Assembly: GCF_003286085.1 (NCBI RefSeq) | Contig: NW_020825288.1 | Coordinates: forward strand, 17,298,001 to 17,362,000 | DNA: 64,000 nt | Source of the DNA: Drosophila persimilis | Lineage: Eukaryota; Arthropoda; Insecta; Diptera; Drosophilidae | Reading direction: 5' to 3' | Part shown: one piece after another, positions 1 through 11,300 of the stretch | Layout: every line of letters begins with the position of its first letter | Position numbering within the stretch: position 1 is the first letter of the stretch | The notes under the pieces: generated by a model | Seen by the model: only the letters and a program-made list of their open reading frames with translations | Database searches by the model: none | Told to the model about the DNA's origin: nothing | Translations under genes and position numbers: made by a program

Positions 1-1250
1 ATCGGGCCAACCGTAAGAATGATGTCATGCCATAGGCGTTCCGGGTTTATGTTTATCAGCTGTTGGAATAGAATGGAGTAACTCTTCTACGAGTGGGGTG
101 GGGGTGGGGCATTTGCTTTAAATTGCAAATCGAACTGTAATGGTTTCGCTTAGGCACTAATGCTAACCGGCCTTGAGGTAATTGGCCTGTCCCCTGGTGA
201 CCTTTTCCGTACCCAGGCCAGATAATCGATTCAGAATAGTAAAGTATGAAGAGGATATGCCCCCGCACTAATCAACCATCAATGTTTTCTTCTATTTCCA
301 GACCGAATGCAGTATTCATAAGTGCACTTTTTCTAATACGGCAAACGAATCAAATAATGCTGACAGTTAAGAGCAAATGCGAGTAGAAAATTAAATGTTT
401 GAATTATGACAAACCTTAGTGGCATTTTAAATTTATGTTTAAATAACCATTTAACTACACCCACACACACACAAATCAAATAAAATCGAGAAAGAGATAA
501 GCGCATAAGAAATGCAAGCACACAAATATTACACACACTCCTTCGCCCCAAAAAGAGCCCGAAACAAAAGCAGTCCGAGTTAAATGTTTAAACGAAAATC
601 TGTTGCAACTATCTAGTTAAGCCTAATCCTAATGTACACCATATCTATATGTATGTATATGGATATGTAACCACTAATCGGAGACTAAACCCAATGCTAA
701 AAAATGCAAAGGCCCCAAGCATTGATTGTAATTTATGATTGACAAAGAGAAACTATTTGATGGAGAGGACGACTGTGTGCATGTGTTGTTTATTTTTCTC
801 GTTTACAATTTATTGTAAATAATTCATTCTTTTTCTGTTAACAACAACAACTGCAGCCGTTTGTTTGCTTTTGTTTAGGAAAAGCGCCTACGAATAAATT
901 TAAAATTAGTGAAAAATGAGAGCGACACAGGAAATGTATGTAGACCAGAGAAGAAGAAGACGATGAATAACCCTTGAATTTTTAACTGTTTTTAATTGTT
1001 AGAGTTTGAAATTGAACAACTATACATAATAATAATCATTTACTTGATGACATGTTTGATTTGAAAATGCGGTAGAGAAAGACAGTAGAGTAGGTGGCCG
1101 AGAGGCAAACTATCAACAGGATAATGAACGAAAATTATTTTATTTAAAAAATGTTATACAAAAACGAAAAGAAACAAATAAAACAAAAACTCATAATGTA
1201 GAAATAACAAAAACAAAAGCGACAAATAAATGTATTTATATTCCAAGAGG
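1..1250 (+). other. AT-rich tail, probable 3' UTR of an upstream plus-strand gene
   Basis: No credible protein-coding exon is visible. The stretch is A/T-rich, with CA runs and long A-rich blocks, and has AATAAA-type hexamers near 893 and 1225. This is the texture of an insect 3' UTR ending near 1.24 kb on the plus strand. The assignment rests on composition and polyadenylation hexamers only. It could equally be ordinary intergenic DNA. Confidence 0.3.
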
Positions 1251-1579
1251 AAACTTTTTGTTTCATATTACTACGGGTCAAAGATCGTTGCACACAAAAG
1301 GATGGAGCTGAAAAATAGATCATCTGTACATGGATAGTGGTTTATAGTTTTTGATGTATTGTGCTTACTCCAGAAGGTTTTTTATTTAGTTTTATTTGGG
1401 TTTTGTGGGATTATCTTTAAGATTTTAGAATACTTTTTGACCTATCCGATCAAGAATCTTGTAAGAAATTACTTTCTTTTGTGCGTAAAAAATGACTACC
1501 CCTACAGTAGGAATCTCTTGTGTTAGCTGCGGCTGTTAGCCTTAACAGTGGCAGACCGTTAACAGTTTCAACCCCAAAA

Positions 1580-1602
1580 GGGGAGAGAGAGAGAGAGAGA
1601 GC
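1580..1602. promoter_or_regulatory. GAGA tract upstream of the Rbp leader
   Basis: A run of about nine GA dinucleotides lies just upstream of the stretch that reads as the Rbp 5' leader. In flies such tracts bind GAGA factor (Trl) or CLAMP and mark open promoters, so a Rbp promoter here is plausible. No clear initiator was pinned down. Confidence 0.35.
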
Positions 1603-1899
1603 GCCAACGCCAAAGTGCGGAGAAAATTGCCCATTTTTCAGTGTCATTTGACAGAAAAATCGATTTGCCGTGCACACTGGGCCACTCCGGGCAGGCAGTC
1701 GGGCAGAAATCAGAGTACAAACCAGCCGAGCAGCGCGACCGAGATGACCCACTTTTCGGTTTTCGCACCAACAGAACAAGAGCCCAACTGCTATCCGAAA
1801 AAATTGTGCTTCTAAATGGAATTAAATTGAATTTTTTTGTGAAAAGCAGTTGTTAACTAAACTCGCGCCTAATATATGTAGCTTAGTTTCGATATTATG

Positions 1900-2795
1900 T
1901 ACAACTCGTAGCCGTAGCCTAGTGTAAACTCTATGCATTTATGTGAATTCGCCAGAGGAAACGTGGAAGAGGAAACTTGGCATAGGCGACCTGAAAAAGC
2001 ACCAGCAGTGAGCAAGAAGAAGCACCAGAAGCAGCAAAAAAGGTTCGCATCCCGTACAAAGTCCCGTTTCGTTTCGTTTCGTTTTCCCCCATCCATATCC
2101 AGTCCAGTGATAAATCCGATACAAAAAGTGTAACATTTTTCCCCATACGAGAGGGGAGCCACCGTACTGGGCGACTACTGGACTCCTCGAACGGTGGGTA
2201 CGGAAAGAAACAAAAAAAAAAATTAATGAAAAAAAGTCATGAAGCGTGCTCACGGAAAATTTTGCTCTACACCAAATGTTTTTCCCCAACAGCGAGCGCT
2301 AGCAGCAGCCGCCTGCTGCTGCGTGAAAATTTTCATTGGGCCCCTTAAAAACGCAAAAAAAAGGAAGTTCGCGAGTGACAAAAGAGTTTTTCCTAAATGA
2401 AAATGAAGAGTAAAGTGACAAAAGTGCAATACAAAACTCGCAGGACCTCTCGCAGAAGGGGAAGTGTGGAAAAGGGGTCGCAGTGAAAAGTAAAAGTGTA
2501 AGAGGAGCTTATCGATGAGGGGAAAAAGCAACCCGTCAAACATACATACATACAGGCGAACACATGCATGCACATGTGTATGTACACGTACGAGCAGGCA
2601 GATATGCAAATGAGAGTAATCGAAACGTTGAATGAAAATGAAATTCGCACAAAAAACTGCTAAGCGTACTGTAAAGTGCATAAACGAAGGCACTCTAATT
2701 GGTTAATAAATCAAATCAACTGCATTTGGGCGCGAATACTAACACAATCACACCCATTATACTACACTCGCACATAAAGCACTTCAGAGCGAGAG
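1900..2795 (+). other. Rbp: Probable non-coding 5' leader exon of Rbp
   Basis: The sequence is leader-like: A-rich, with many short upstream ORFs and no long frame. It ends at 2795 with a strong donor (GAGAG followed by GTAAGTAGG). The next plus-strand acceptor that opens a conserved frame is at 8339/8340, which would give a first intron of about 5.5 kb. The left edge is a guess. The assignment to Rbp is inferred from strand and order. Confidence 0.4.
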
Positions 2796-5700
2796 GTAAG
2801 TAGGTAAAGCAGTATGTAAATGGCCCCTGAAACTGAAACTGGAGCACAGGGAGGAGAAGCAGGGGCTCTGCAGTGCCCAGGAGATGTAGGAAGACCAGGA
2901 GATGTAGGCAGGGTAGTACGAAATGCAGAGGCAGAGGCAGAGGCAGAAGAAGAGCGGTGTGCTTACCGTTTGGCGTTCGTGTGTTAGCGCGTGTGTAGGT
3001 GTAAACATTCTACATACATATTCATACTACTATAACAGTGGCTGCCATCTCTCTCCCACGCCTCTCTCCGACTCCCTCGCACTGCTCAATGACATTTACT
3101 TTTGATTGAATTCCGTTGACGTTTAATTTTGCCCACGTTTTTGTTGTTTCCCACGCATTTTGTTTGTATTTATGACGGGCCTAACCTTATGCTCTGCTCC
3201 TTCTGCAATGATCGGAAGTCACGCGCCAAACGACAGGAATAACAAAATCAATCAATAGGACCTTAGTTATGGGGTCTTGTTAAATGATGCGAGTCCTCTG
3301 GAGTCCTTAACCAAGTGGACTCGAACTATCCCATATACATTTGTTGTTATAAGATCCTATGATGATACCCGTATGATTTTGCAGATCAGCAGACCCGCTC
3401 TGGATTTGGCCTTCGCTTCTGCTGGCATCTTAAAGAAAACCTATTTAATTTCGTATACGTATTTTCTTCGCCAAGGATTAATCGTTGGCTTTGGCCAATT
3501 TTGACATATGGCCATCATTCAATAATTCAGGCGCTGTTCGGCTTCGGCGACCCTGGTTGAGTGGCCGCATGAGATTTCCGCCGGCTCTAGCCCCCACTTT
3601 CCCCCATAACTGCGCCATGGTTTTTACGACTATGGCTGTGAGTGGGTATATAGTTTGTTATAAATAGGCTGGATAGTTTTTTTTTCCGCGTTCGTGCTCT
3701 TGTTCCGTTTCGGCATGGGGCCCGCTTTTCCTTGGCGGCTCTGCGATTGAGGTCAAATCATGAGAAGGATAATGAACTTTTCTCACATCTCAAAACGTAA
3801 TTGCTTGACTTTAAAAAGTTTCCGTTGTTTTTGTCTTATTTTGAAAAGTTTCACTCTGAGGACTTTCTTTGAAGGTTCTGTTCTCCATTCCATGGTTGTA
3901 CGTATATTTATGCATGTAATAGTTCTGGTAATAGTTTCTGTAATTGCTGGTATTAGAGGTACTTACTCGTTAATGCGATTCGACAATGCGAAGAATTTAA
4001 TTTAATTGAGCACGCTTCAAGCAGCGGGAAAAACTTTGAAAAAACTCTACACAAACGTAATTTTGGGAAATGTTCAATAAGTACAAATTATCTGCCAAAT
4101 GTTTGCGTTGCTGGGAAATTCGTGGAGCAATTTGTCAAGGCAAAGGCTACCGATGCGATGCCAGCTGCAAGTTAATTGCATTTCTTGCGAAACTTGTCTG
4201 TCAACACCAACACATAACCCGAAGGTAGAGCAAGTGCCACTTTTCAGTAAATGAATTTTGGGGTGGCAGAACAAAAACCGAAAAACAAAGAAGCCAGAAC
4301 GACCTAGAGTCGGCTATAGGGATACCCAGCTGCCGAGCTATCGGTAAGAAATGGTCAAATCATGTTCCGAATCCGAGGATTAAAATATTCAATAAAATAT
4401 TCTTACTCAATTTCCCCCACTACAGATCGACATCTGTATGTCGCAAGTTTGAAACAAACATAATCTTCATGAGTGCATCTCTAATGCTCTCCGATATCCA
4501 GGTTTTACGTACCATCCGATAAGGAATATGCTAGGCTAAATGAATTATTTATGGTTTAAGGAACTCTCTAGTTTTTCAGCTTGTTGCATAAATCTGCACA
4601 GGTACCAATATACCCTTGATGTGCACTATCAGTGCCGTGCAGAAAAACCAAGGAAACTTTTTAAATTAGTTTGCAGTAGTTTGTGGCCAACGAAAGTTGG
4701 CAGGACCTGTTCCACTCGCTCGCTCCCTCTCCCTCTGCCTCTGCGTTTGCCTCTTCCTCTGCCATTCCATAAAAAACTTATCAAATATTGTTTTAATTAC
4801 GAGTATTTACACCATTTCTTGCTGCTGCTCTGACAAATGCATATAGAAATGAGCATTCGCCGGAAATGAAGATATTGAGGTATCCTCCGACTGCAGCAGA
4901 ATGAATGGGAATTTTCCATTTCATTTACTCCGCTGGCCTGGCCACACAACGGCGGCCAAAATGTGGGTTAATAGAGTGTAAGGCTGCGCTGGGGCATGCC
5001 GCAACCTAGTTTCGGTTTCGGGGAAGGGAGCGTGGAAGCGTGGGCCCCGGAGAGGCTAATCTGCACTTTAAGAACTCATTAAAATTTCAAGCTTGTGGCC
5101 GACATTGATGGCTCAACTATGCGGAAACGGAGCTCTCGGGCTGGGGCTCTCTCTATCCATCTGTCTCGTGGCCAGCGGGGTCTTCGGCTGTTGGCTAAAT
5201 GTTTAATTGTTTGTTAGCCAGTAGGCTTCAATTCCAAGATGGAGGCTGCTGACAAACAAGTCGGATATTACGTAGGCTACCCTACACTGAGAGAAATACT
5301 ACATAATTTAACTTTGTTCATTAAAATTTGGTAACTTTTTAACCATATCTGAATGAAATGAAATGTCTGAAGCTATAATATTTGACATATTAGAATCGAT
5401 TATTACATATATTTCTTCCAGTGTAGCTGGTAGCTTTATAAGTGTATGGGTTATATGTGAGCGAGTGTTGGTGTGTGTGCTTGTACTCTAGGGAGATAAA
5501 TGGTGCCAAGCACTGCTGCTTCACTGCTACAGACCCTACCATACCATCGCCCTCCTCCTGCGGCAAGTGTGAGTCGCTTAAAATAGTCACCGACAGGCAC
5601 GGCACAAAGCAGATACTCTGACGATATGGGATGGGGGGTGGGTATGGAGCTGGGGCCTGGTTGCTCTTCCTGTTTTTCTTTGGGTTTAAAGGCAAACAAG

Positions 5701-8339
5701 GAAATGACAGCGGCCCGATAGCAATCTGAGGCTGCTGCTACTGCTGGACAAAGTAAAGACCAATAAAAATAAAGAACAAACTGAAAAAAAGCATACACCC
5801 ACATTTTCACAAAGGCCTTTGTGAACACGAGGCAACAGCCATTGTGAAATTCATGCCATGATGTCTTCCATCATAATTAAAGCAGAAGAGAAGACTTTGT
5901 ACCCTTGAAGAATGATCTTCCTGCGAGAGATAGTCATCCGGCTTAGTCACCCGGTTTCTTCTTCAGAAGAAAACCAAGATTTCCAAAAGGAACAGGGATA
6001 TGGCTATGGTTCTTCAATCATCTGTTGAAAGTAATAACACCCTCTTCAAGGATATAGCATACAAGTCTGGTGGCCCAAACTTCTAACAGCAGCAGTTTAC
6101 ATTGTGTTATTTACATGCTGTAAATGTGGCGCTGTTAAGCGTTAACAGCCTCGCGCACATGCGCAGGTGCGGGCTCTCCGAAGGGACATTTACTCACGCA
6201 CTCTCTCTCCATCGAGCCATATAACCGACTCTCTCACACAACTCCAGACGGTTGTCTCTGTCGCCCATTCGAGCGGCGCGAGCTTAACAGCAGCGGCCGC
6301 AGTAACAGTGCCAGTAACAGCAACAAAAAGGAAAGCCATCCCCCTGCATAACAGCAACTAGTGGCCGGCTGTGCGAATGTGGAACCTGGTTGCGCCTCGC
6401 TGAGGGCATTTCCATCCGAGTCGGGCTGCGCTGAGGTCGAAGTGAAGTGGGTATTTATTTGGTGCATGTGTAATATGCAGAGGGAAATGTCAGCAGGGAT
6501 TGCGGAGGAGGAAACAGCAGCGGCAGGAGCAGGAGCAGGCAATTAGTAAGTGACAGTGATTGCTGGCTGATTTGCCAGTTAATGAGTTGATGACAGTGAT
6601 TGTGATTACCAATGGGGGCAGCGCAACAAGAAATAATACGAGTATTACATGTGGGTGCCACAAAGGCGCCAGGCAGCCAGCCAACCAGCCAACCAGCCAG
6701 AAGGACGGCGTGCCGCTGCAGTGGACAGGTGGTTTTGGTTGGTTTCCTTTGATGTTCGCACCGGAAGGGGCCTAAGTATTGCGAAATGGCAAAAGGCTTC
6801 CGTTTTCCATCGGCTGAATGCTGTCATGCTCGCCCACCGAGCAACAGGGCGGGGCAGCAGCACCACACGCTGGAGATAAAGGCATCAGGCATCAGCCAGC
6901 AGAGGATAAACGTTGTCATAGCTTTTAAATGTCACACCGCCCATACAGCCATCGCTACCCATAAACACGGCAATTGACAGCCCACTCCGCGCCCAACCAA
7001 ACTGTATCTGTGTATCTGTGTAGGAGTGCGTGTGGGTGTGTGCGTGTGCACAGGATTGGATGTGGATGCACCTGAGCTACGCCCTTGCTACGATATATTA
7101 ATAAATCTTAAATCCGTGCAGCATGTAACAGCTCTTTCTACACCCACACCTACACCTACACCTACACCTACACTTAACCGTACGGCAACGCGTGCGGCGG
7201 CCATATCCTAAATAATTGGATTAAGGTTTCCATTACGGAAAACTTTACTGCACTTTTCGTTCACTAAAAGCCCACGTGCCAAAGCCGCAGAGGAGACCTT
7301 TCATCTGACCAATTAAATTAATACTTTAGCTTCGTTACTTTTTTCGCATCCTGACTGCAATATCCTTACCTTAATGACTCCAAATTCCATTGCCAGGCGA
7401 AAGTGCACTCTTCTTTATATGGCGAACCATTAATTTTTCTGCGTTAAACAAACATTTCTCATCTACACTTTCACATCCTTCCTATTCTTATAGTCTTGCC
7501 GCCGTCTAGACCATCTGGCGCCTTGGTCTTTCCTCGTTTACACTGAAGAAAAAGGATATTCCGTGGGGGAAAATTATCTCACTTGACTATTTTATGCCCC
7601 AAACTATTATTAATTATTGAAATCATTAAGAAATTGGTATAGACGATATGCTATTCGACCTGTGGATATTCAGATATTGTGATTTTTTTCTTAGTGTACA
7701 TATATCTAGAATGGTGTATGAGTAATGTTTTGCTTGACTCATCCTGGGACTGGCTGAGAGTGTTAGATATGGGGTTTTGATAAAGAGAGGAAGAGAGTCC
7801 CCTTAAAGACAAAATTTTCTACATTTGATGAAGCATTACAATGGAAATTTCTCTCCCAAATGAATCCTATGGTCCAGCGTCTCTGAGAGATTTCACAGCT
7901 GCCTGTGACGGGGCGGTTGGCTGGATATCCAAATGAGCAATCTCTCAACAAGTCTGTGGAGTGCGATGAGTGGCTGTACTGGCAACGCCTCCTCCGAGCC
8001 TGTGCGTGGCTATAGTACACAACAATAAATCCCGGTCAGCTAGGCAATTAACCTTAAGGTCAAAGTTCACACCCTCAGCAATGACCCACAGACACGTGCG
8101 TGGTGGCGCCTATTGAAAGCCGCCGAAGCACCAGCAGCTGACCTATTTCCACAAGACCACGACGTGCACATAAATAAGTAAAATATCCAATGCAAGGGAT
8201 ATCAAAGACAACAACAAAATACTACTATTTATAAGAGCTAAATGGAGTCAAGTCGCAGTCGAGACCCCCGCCGACTGGCTTTTATTTATCGATGATTGAG
8301 AGAGAGTCTAATCCTCCATTGTTTTCCTTTGCATTTCAG
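2796..8339 (+). other. First long intron of Rbp; no other gene seen
   Basis: Apart from the candidate leader exon ending at 6545, I see no gene. The stretch holds simple repeats: an ACACCT-type repeat near 7140-7175, CAG-rich stretches near 6280-6360, and a tandem of AACCAGCC-like units near 6675-6705. The short open frames here have biased, low-complexity translations and no family resemblance. Confidence 0.5.
6200..6545 (+). other. Rbp: Candidate alternative leader exon of Rbp
   Basis: The stretch is GC-richer, CAG/AACAG-rich and leader-like inside the long first intron. It ends at 6545 with a good donor (AATTA followed by GTAAGTGAC). It contains short frames but no conserved protein. It could be a first exon driven by an internal Rbp promoter and spliced to 8340. 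Only the donor and composition support this. Confidence 0.25.
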
Positions 8340-8361
8340 TCGTCATAGGGGCAGCCACAGC

Positions 8362-11300
8362 ATGCCGTACGAGTCGATGCACCACCATCAGTCGGCGGCC
8401 GCTGCCGTGGCCGCTGGCACCGCTCCCAACGGAATGCTGGACTCCCTCAGCCTCCAGCTGCGGGACTCGGAAATGCGACGCACAGAGATTGAACGGGCGC
8501 ATCAGGTAGGGGCATCCCATCATCTACAACCTAAAAAGCCCCCTGTACTAGTCCATTTGTGTATTCACCAGGAAACCCTGGCACAAATTCGCAATCTAAG
8601 CGGAAGCGCTCGTCCCGATGCCGAGGCGGTTGAGAACCTACAGTCGAGAGCCCGTGAACTGGAAAAGAAGGTATGTTTCAGACTGCTCTATGGACCACTA
8701 TGTGAATGATTAACTGTTTCTTTAGGTTTCGCTGGAGAACGTGCACTGCGAGGAGCTGCAAATCGAACTGACGGCTGCCTTGAAGGCCAAGGCAGCGCGT
8801 TCGGGCCAATCCTCCCACATGGGCAGTGGCGCTACGGGGTCCGGCGGTGGACCCATTCCAACATCGGCTAGCAGTTCCACCGTCACATGGGCACCGACAA
8901 TCAGCCACCAGGACCAAGGCTCGGAGATTGATATCATAATGGCAAAGATTGAGCAGGTAAAGGGCAGTCAGAAACAGCCAGGAAATTGATTTGGCTAAGG
9001 GTTCCCTCCCATTACTGATACTGTAAGGGAAACCAACCTTAGATATTCATTTTATTCAACGCAGAGGACAATTGTTAAAGATATGTGGGTGTGGGTGTGG
9101 GTGTGGCAGCGAAGAGAGAAACATCTGGTAGGGTTTTGGTGTATGATCAGCGGAGATGGTTTACTCATACTCGCTGCTTGAAAACGACTCATCGGAATCG
9201 ATATCCTTGCTCAGAGCCTCTTCTATGAAGCGATTGACTTCGACCTGGCTGACCACCGAGCAGCCTGATAGAGAATCGCTGTCGTCGACGCCCTGGGACA
9301 GAGCCGACATGAAGCTAATCATACTAGACGCATCCGAAGTCCAGTCGTTCAGATCAGACTGCGTGGCGATCTCGTTAGTCTCGTGGGGTCCCGGTCCCTT
9401 GGGGAATCCGCCGTCATTGTTGATCTGCAGCTGGCAGCGCATCATCTCGTTCTCTCCAAAGAGGCGGCGAATAAGCTCCTGGTTTTGCTCGGTCTCCAGA
9501 TCCTTCATATGGCCGAGGACTTTGATCATATCAAACATGCGATCGATGCGCTCGTCCTGCCCGTTGACAATCTCCTCGAGACTCGCCATGTATTTCTCAC
9601 GAAGGTTGTAGCTCTCCAAGAGCATGTCGCCCTGACAGTGCTCCTTGTACTTGGCCACGATCGTCTGAACGCCGGCAATGTACTCCTCCACTGTGGCCTT
9701 CAGTTCCAGGTTCTCGCGCAGCTCTAGCGCCTCCTCGTCCTTATCCGCCAGATGCTTGATGAGCTGCTCGTGGCGGTAGTTGCAAGAGCTTAAAATTTCC
9801 GAGTCGACTACGTGGGCATCCAGCAATAGCCCATCGATCTGGATGATCAGTTGGCCGAAGCTATCGGACAGCTCGCTGACCGCCTTCATGAGATCACTCA
9901 TAGGTGCTGAATCCTCGGTGTCGCTCATTGCGACGTAGAGCTCCAGTTGATTTATTGCTAACGTTAAATTTCGAATTCTTTTCTCTGTTACTTCTTTGTT
10001 TTCCTAGTTCCTAGTTTTGTATACTGTTCCGCCAGTCATCCAAGGGTAACAATGTAAGGTCCTACTTTGATCCGAAAATATTGGAAAGGAAAGTAGGAAA
10101 GGCCTACTTAGACTTGAAAATGCATGAGCGAAAGCGCTCTGCAGTAGGGTCAGGGCAGGCACGTACCAATAGTGCCATCTCTAGCATCTCAGTTTCGCTA
10201 AGGGTCTAGCTCATGATGAATCTAGTTATAAGGTGACGTCTTCCGCTGTGGTGAGGACCATCCACGCTCTCTTGACTCTCACAACCGCTAGAAAACATAG
10301 AAAACGTTTTACGTTCTGCACGCTAACATGCAAACTGACAACCGGATGGTCCTCGAAAGGGAGAAGATTTGCTGACGACATCACCTTATGACTTATGCAC
10401 TGCCTGAGAGTAGCGAAATGAGTTCTAGCGATCAATGAGTTGGGTTTCTTTTATTTACAACCAATTATTATCTTGTTTGCTTTGCGGTATTCAGGATAAT
10501 CGTGTGCTGGCCGAGCTGGAACAGCCTCGCACCTCGGCCAGCGCCAGCATGTCAGCATTGCCGCCCAGTTCCATGTTGAGCACGGTAAATAGCGAATTTA
10601 GAACCATATCAAAGAGTGGTAAGTGCCGTCCCTTAAAACGCTTTTCTATGAGTTAAACATACATTTCTTTTGCAGAACTCGAAGAAGAACTGAATCGTTA
10701 TAAAAGGGCCGTATTAGGCGGCACCTCGAGCGGCTGCGTCTCGGCTTTATCCTCCGGCTATTCGAGTCTGCCGCACTCCCTGGCCTCCACGCTGCCCAAT
10801 GGTGCCAGCACCAGTTTGAGCGGCGCCAGCGTTGGCTCGCAGAGCGTGGCCGCCGCCGTTGGAGCTGGAGCTGGGAGTAGTGGCCTCCAATCCATATCGG
10901 CCCTGGTGCCCAACTCAATCAGCGGCATATCCTCGAGTCTAAGCAGCCATGCCATACAATCACTGAACGCGGCCGCCTACGGCGGCATTGGCCAGACCTC
11001 CGTGGAGAAGCTGCTGAGCGGTACTAGTGGCATCACTGGCATCCCACCATTGCCGGTAAATATTCACACGATGAAGGCTATGCCAACGGCATTAAGTCAG
11101 GTAAACCAACTATTTTCAATCGCAATGCATCTAACTACAACAACAACCAGTACAACAGCTGCAATTTCCAATAGTATTTGTAAACGTTCTCGTAATCCCG
11201 AACCGATCAAATATGCTTTGAAGCTTTTTGGCATCGCCACGGCATTGGTTCAGTTTTGGCTTGCAAAATATCTAGAGCATCACCGAATCATAAGATAATA

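Larger units (their letters stand above)
8362..10618 (+). other. Rbp: N-terminal coiled-coil region of Rbp (exons 1-4)
   Basis: The translation is helical and heptad-rich: [18 protein letters not shown], then [11 protein letters not shown] and [19 protein letters not shown], ending [11 protein letters not shown] and [10 protein letters not shown]. This corresponds to the N-terminal coiled coil of the RIM-BP family. The four exons are joined in phase 0, 0 and 0, and the last ends in phase 1. No ATG lies upstream of 8362 inside the first exon, so 8362 is the simplest start. A leader exon could still add residues. Confidence 0.7.

Noticed and set aside
5390..5828. Minus-strand frames of 101 and 125 codons in the first Rbp intron
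   Set aside because: They overlap in different frames and have no motif, no splice logic and no conserved composition.
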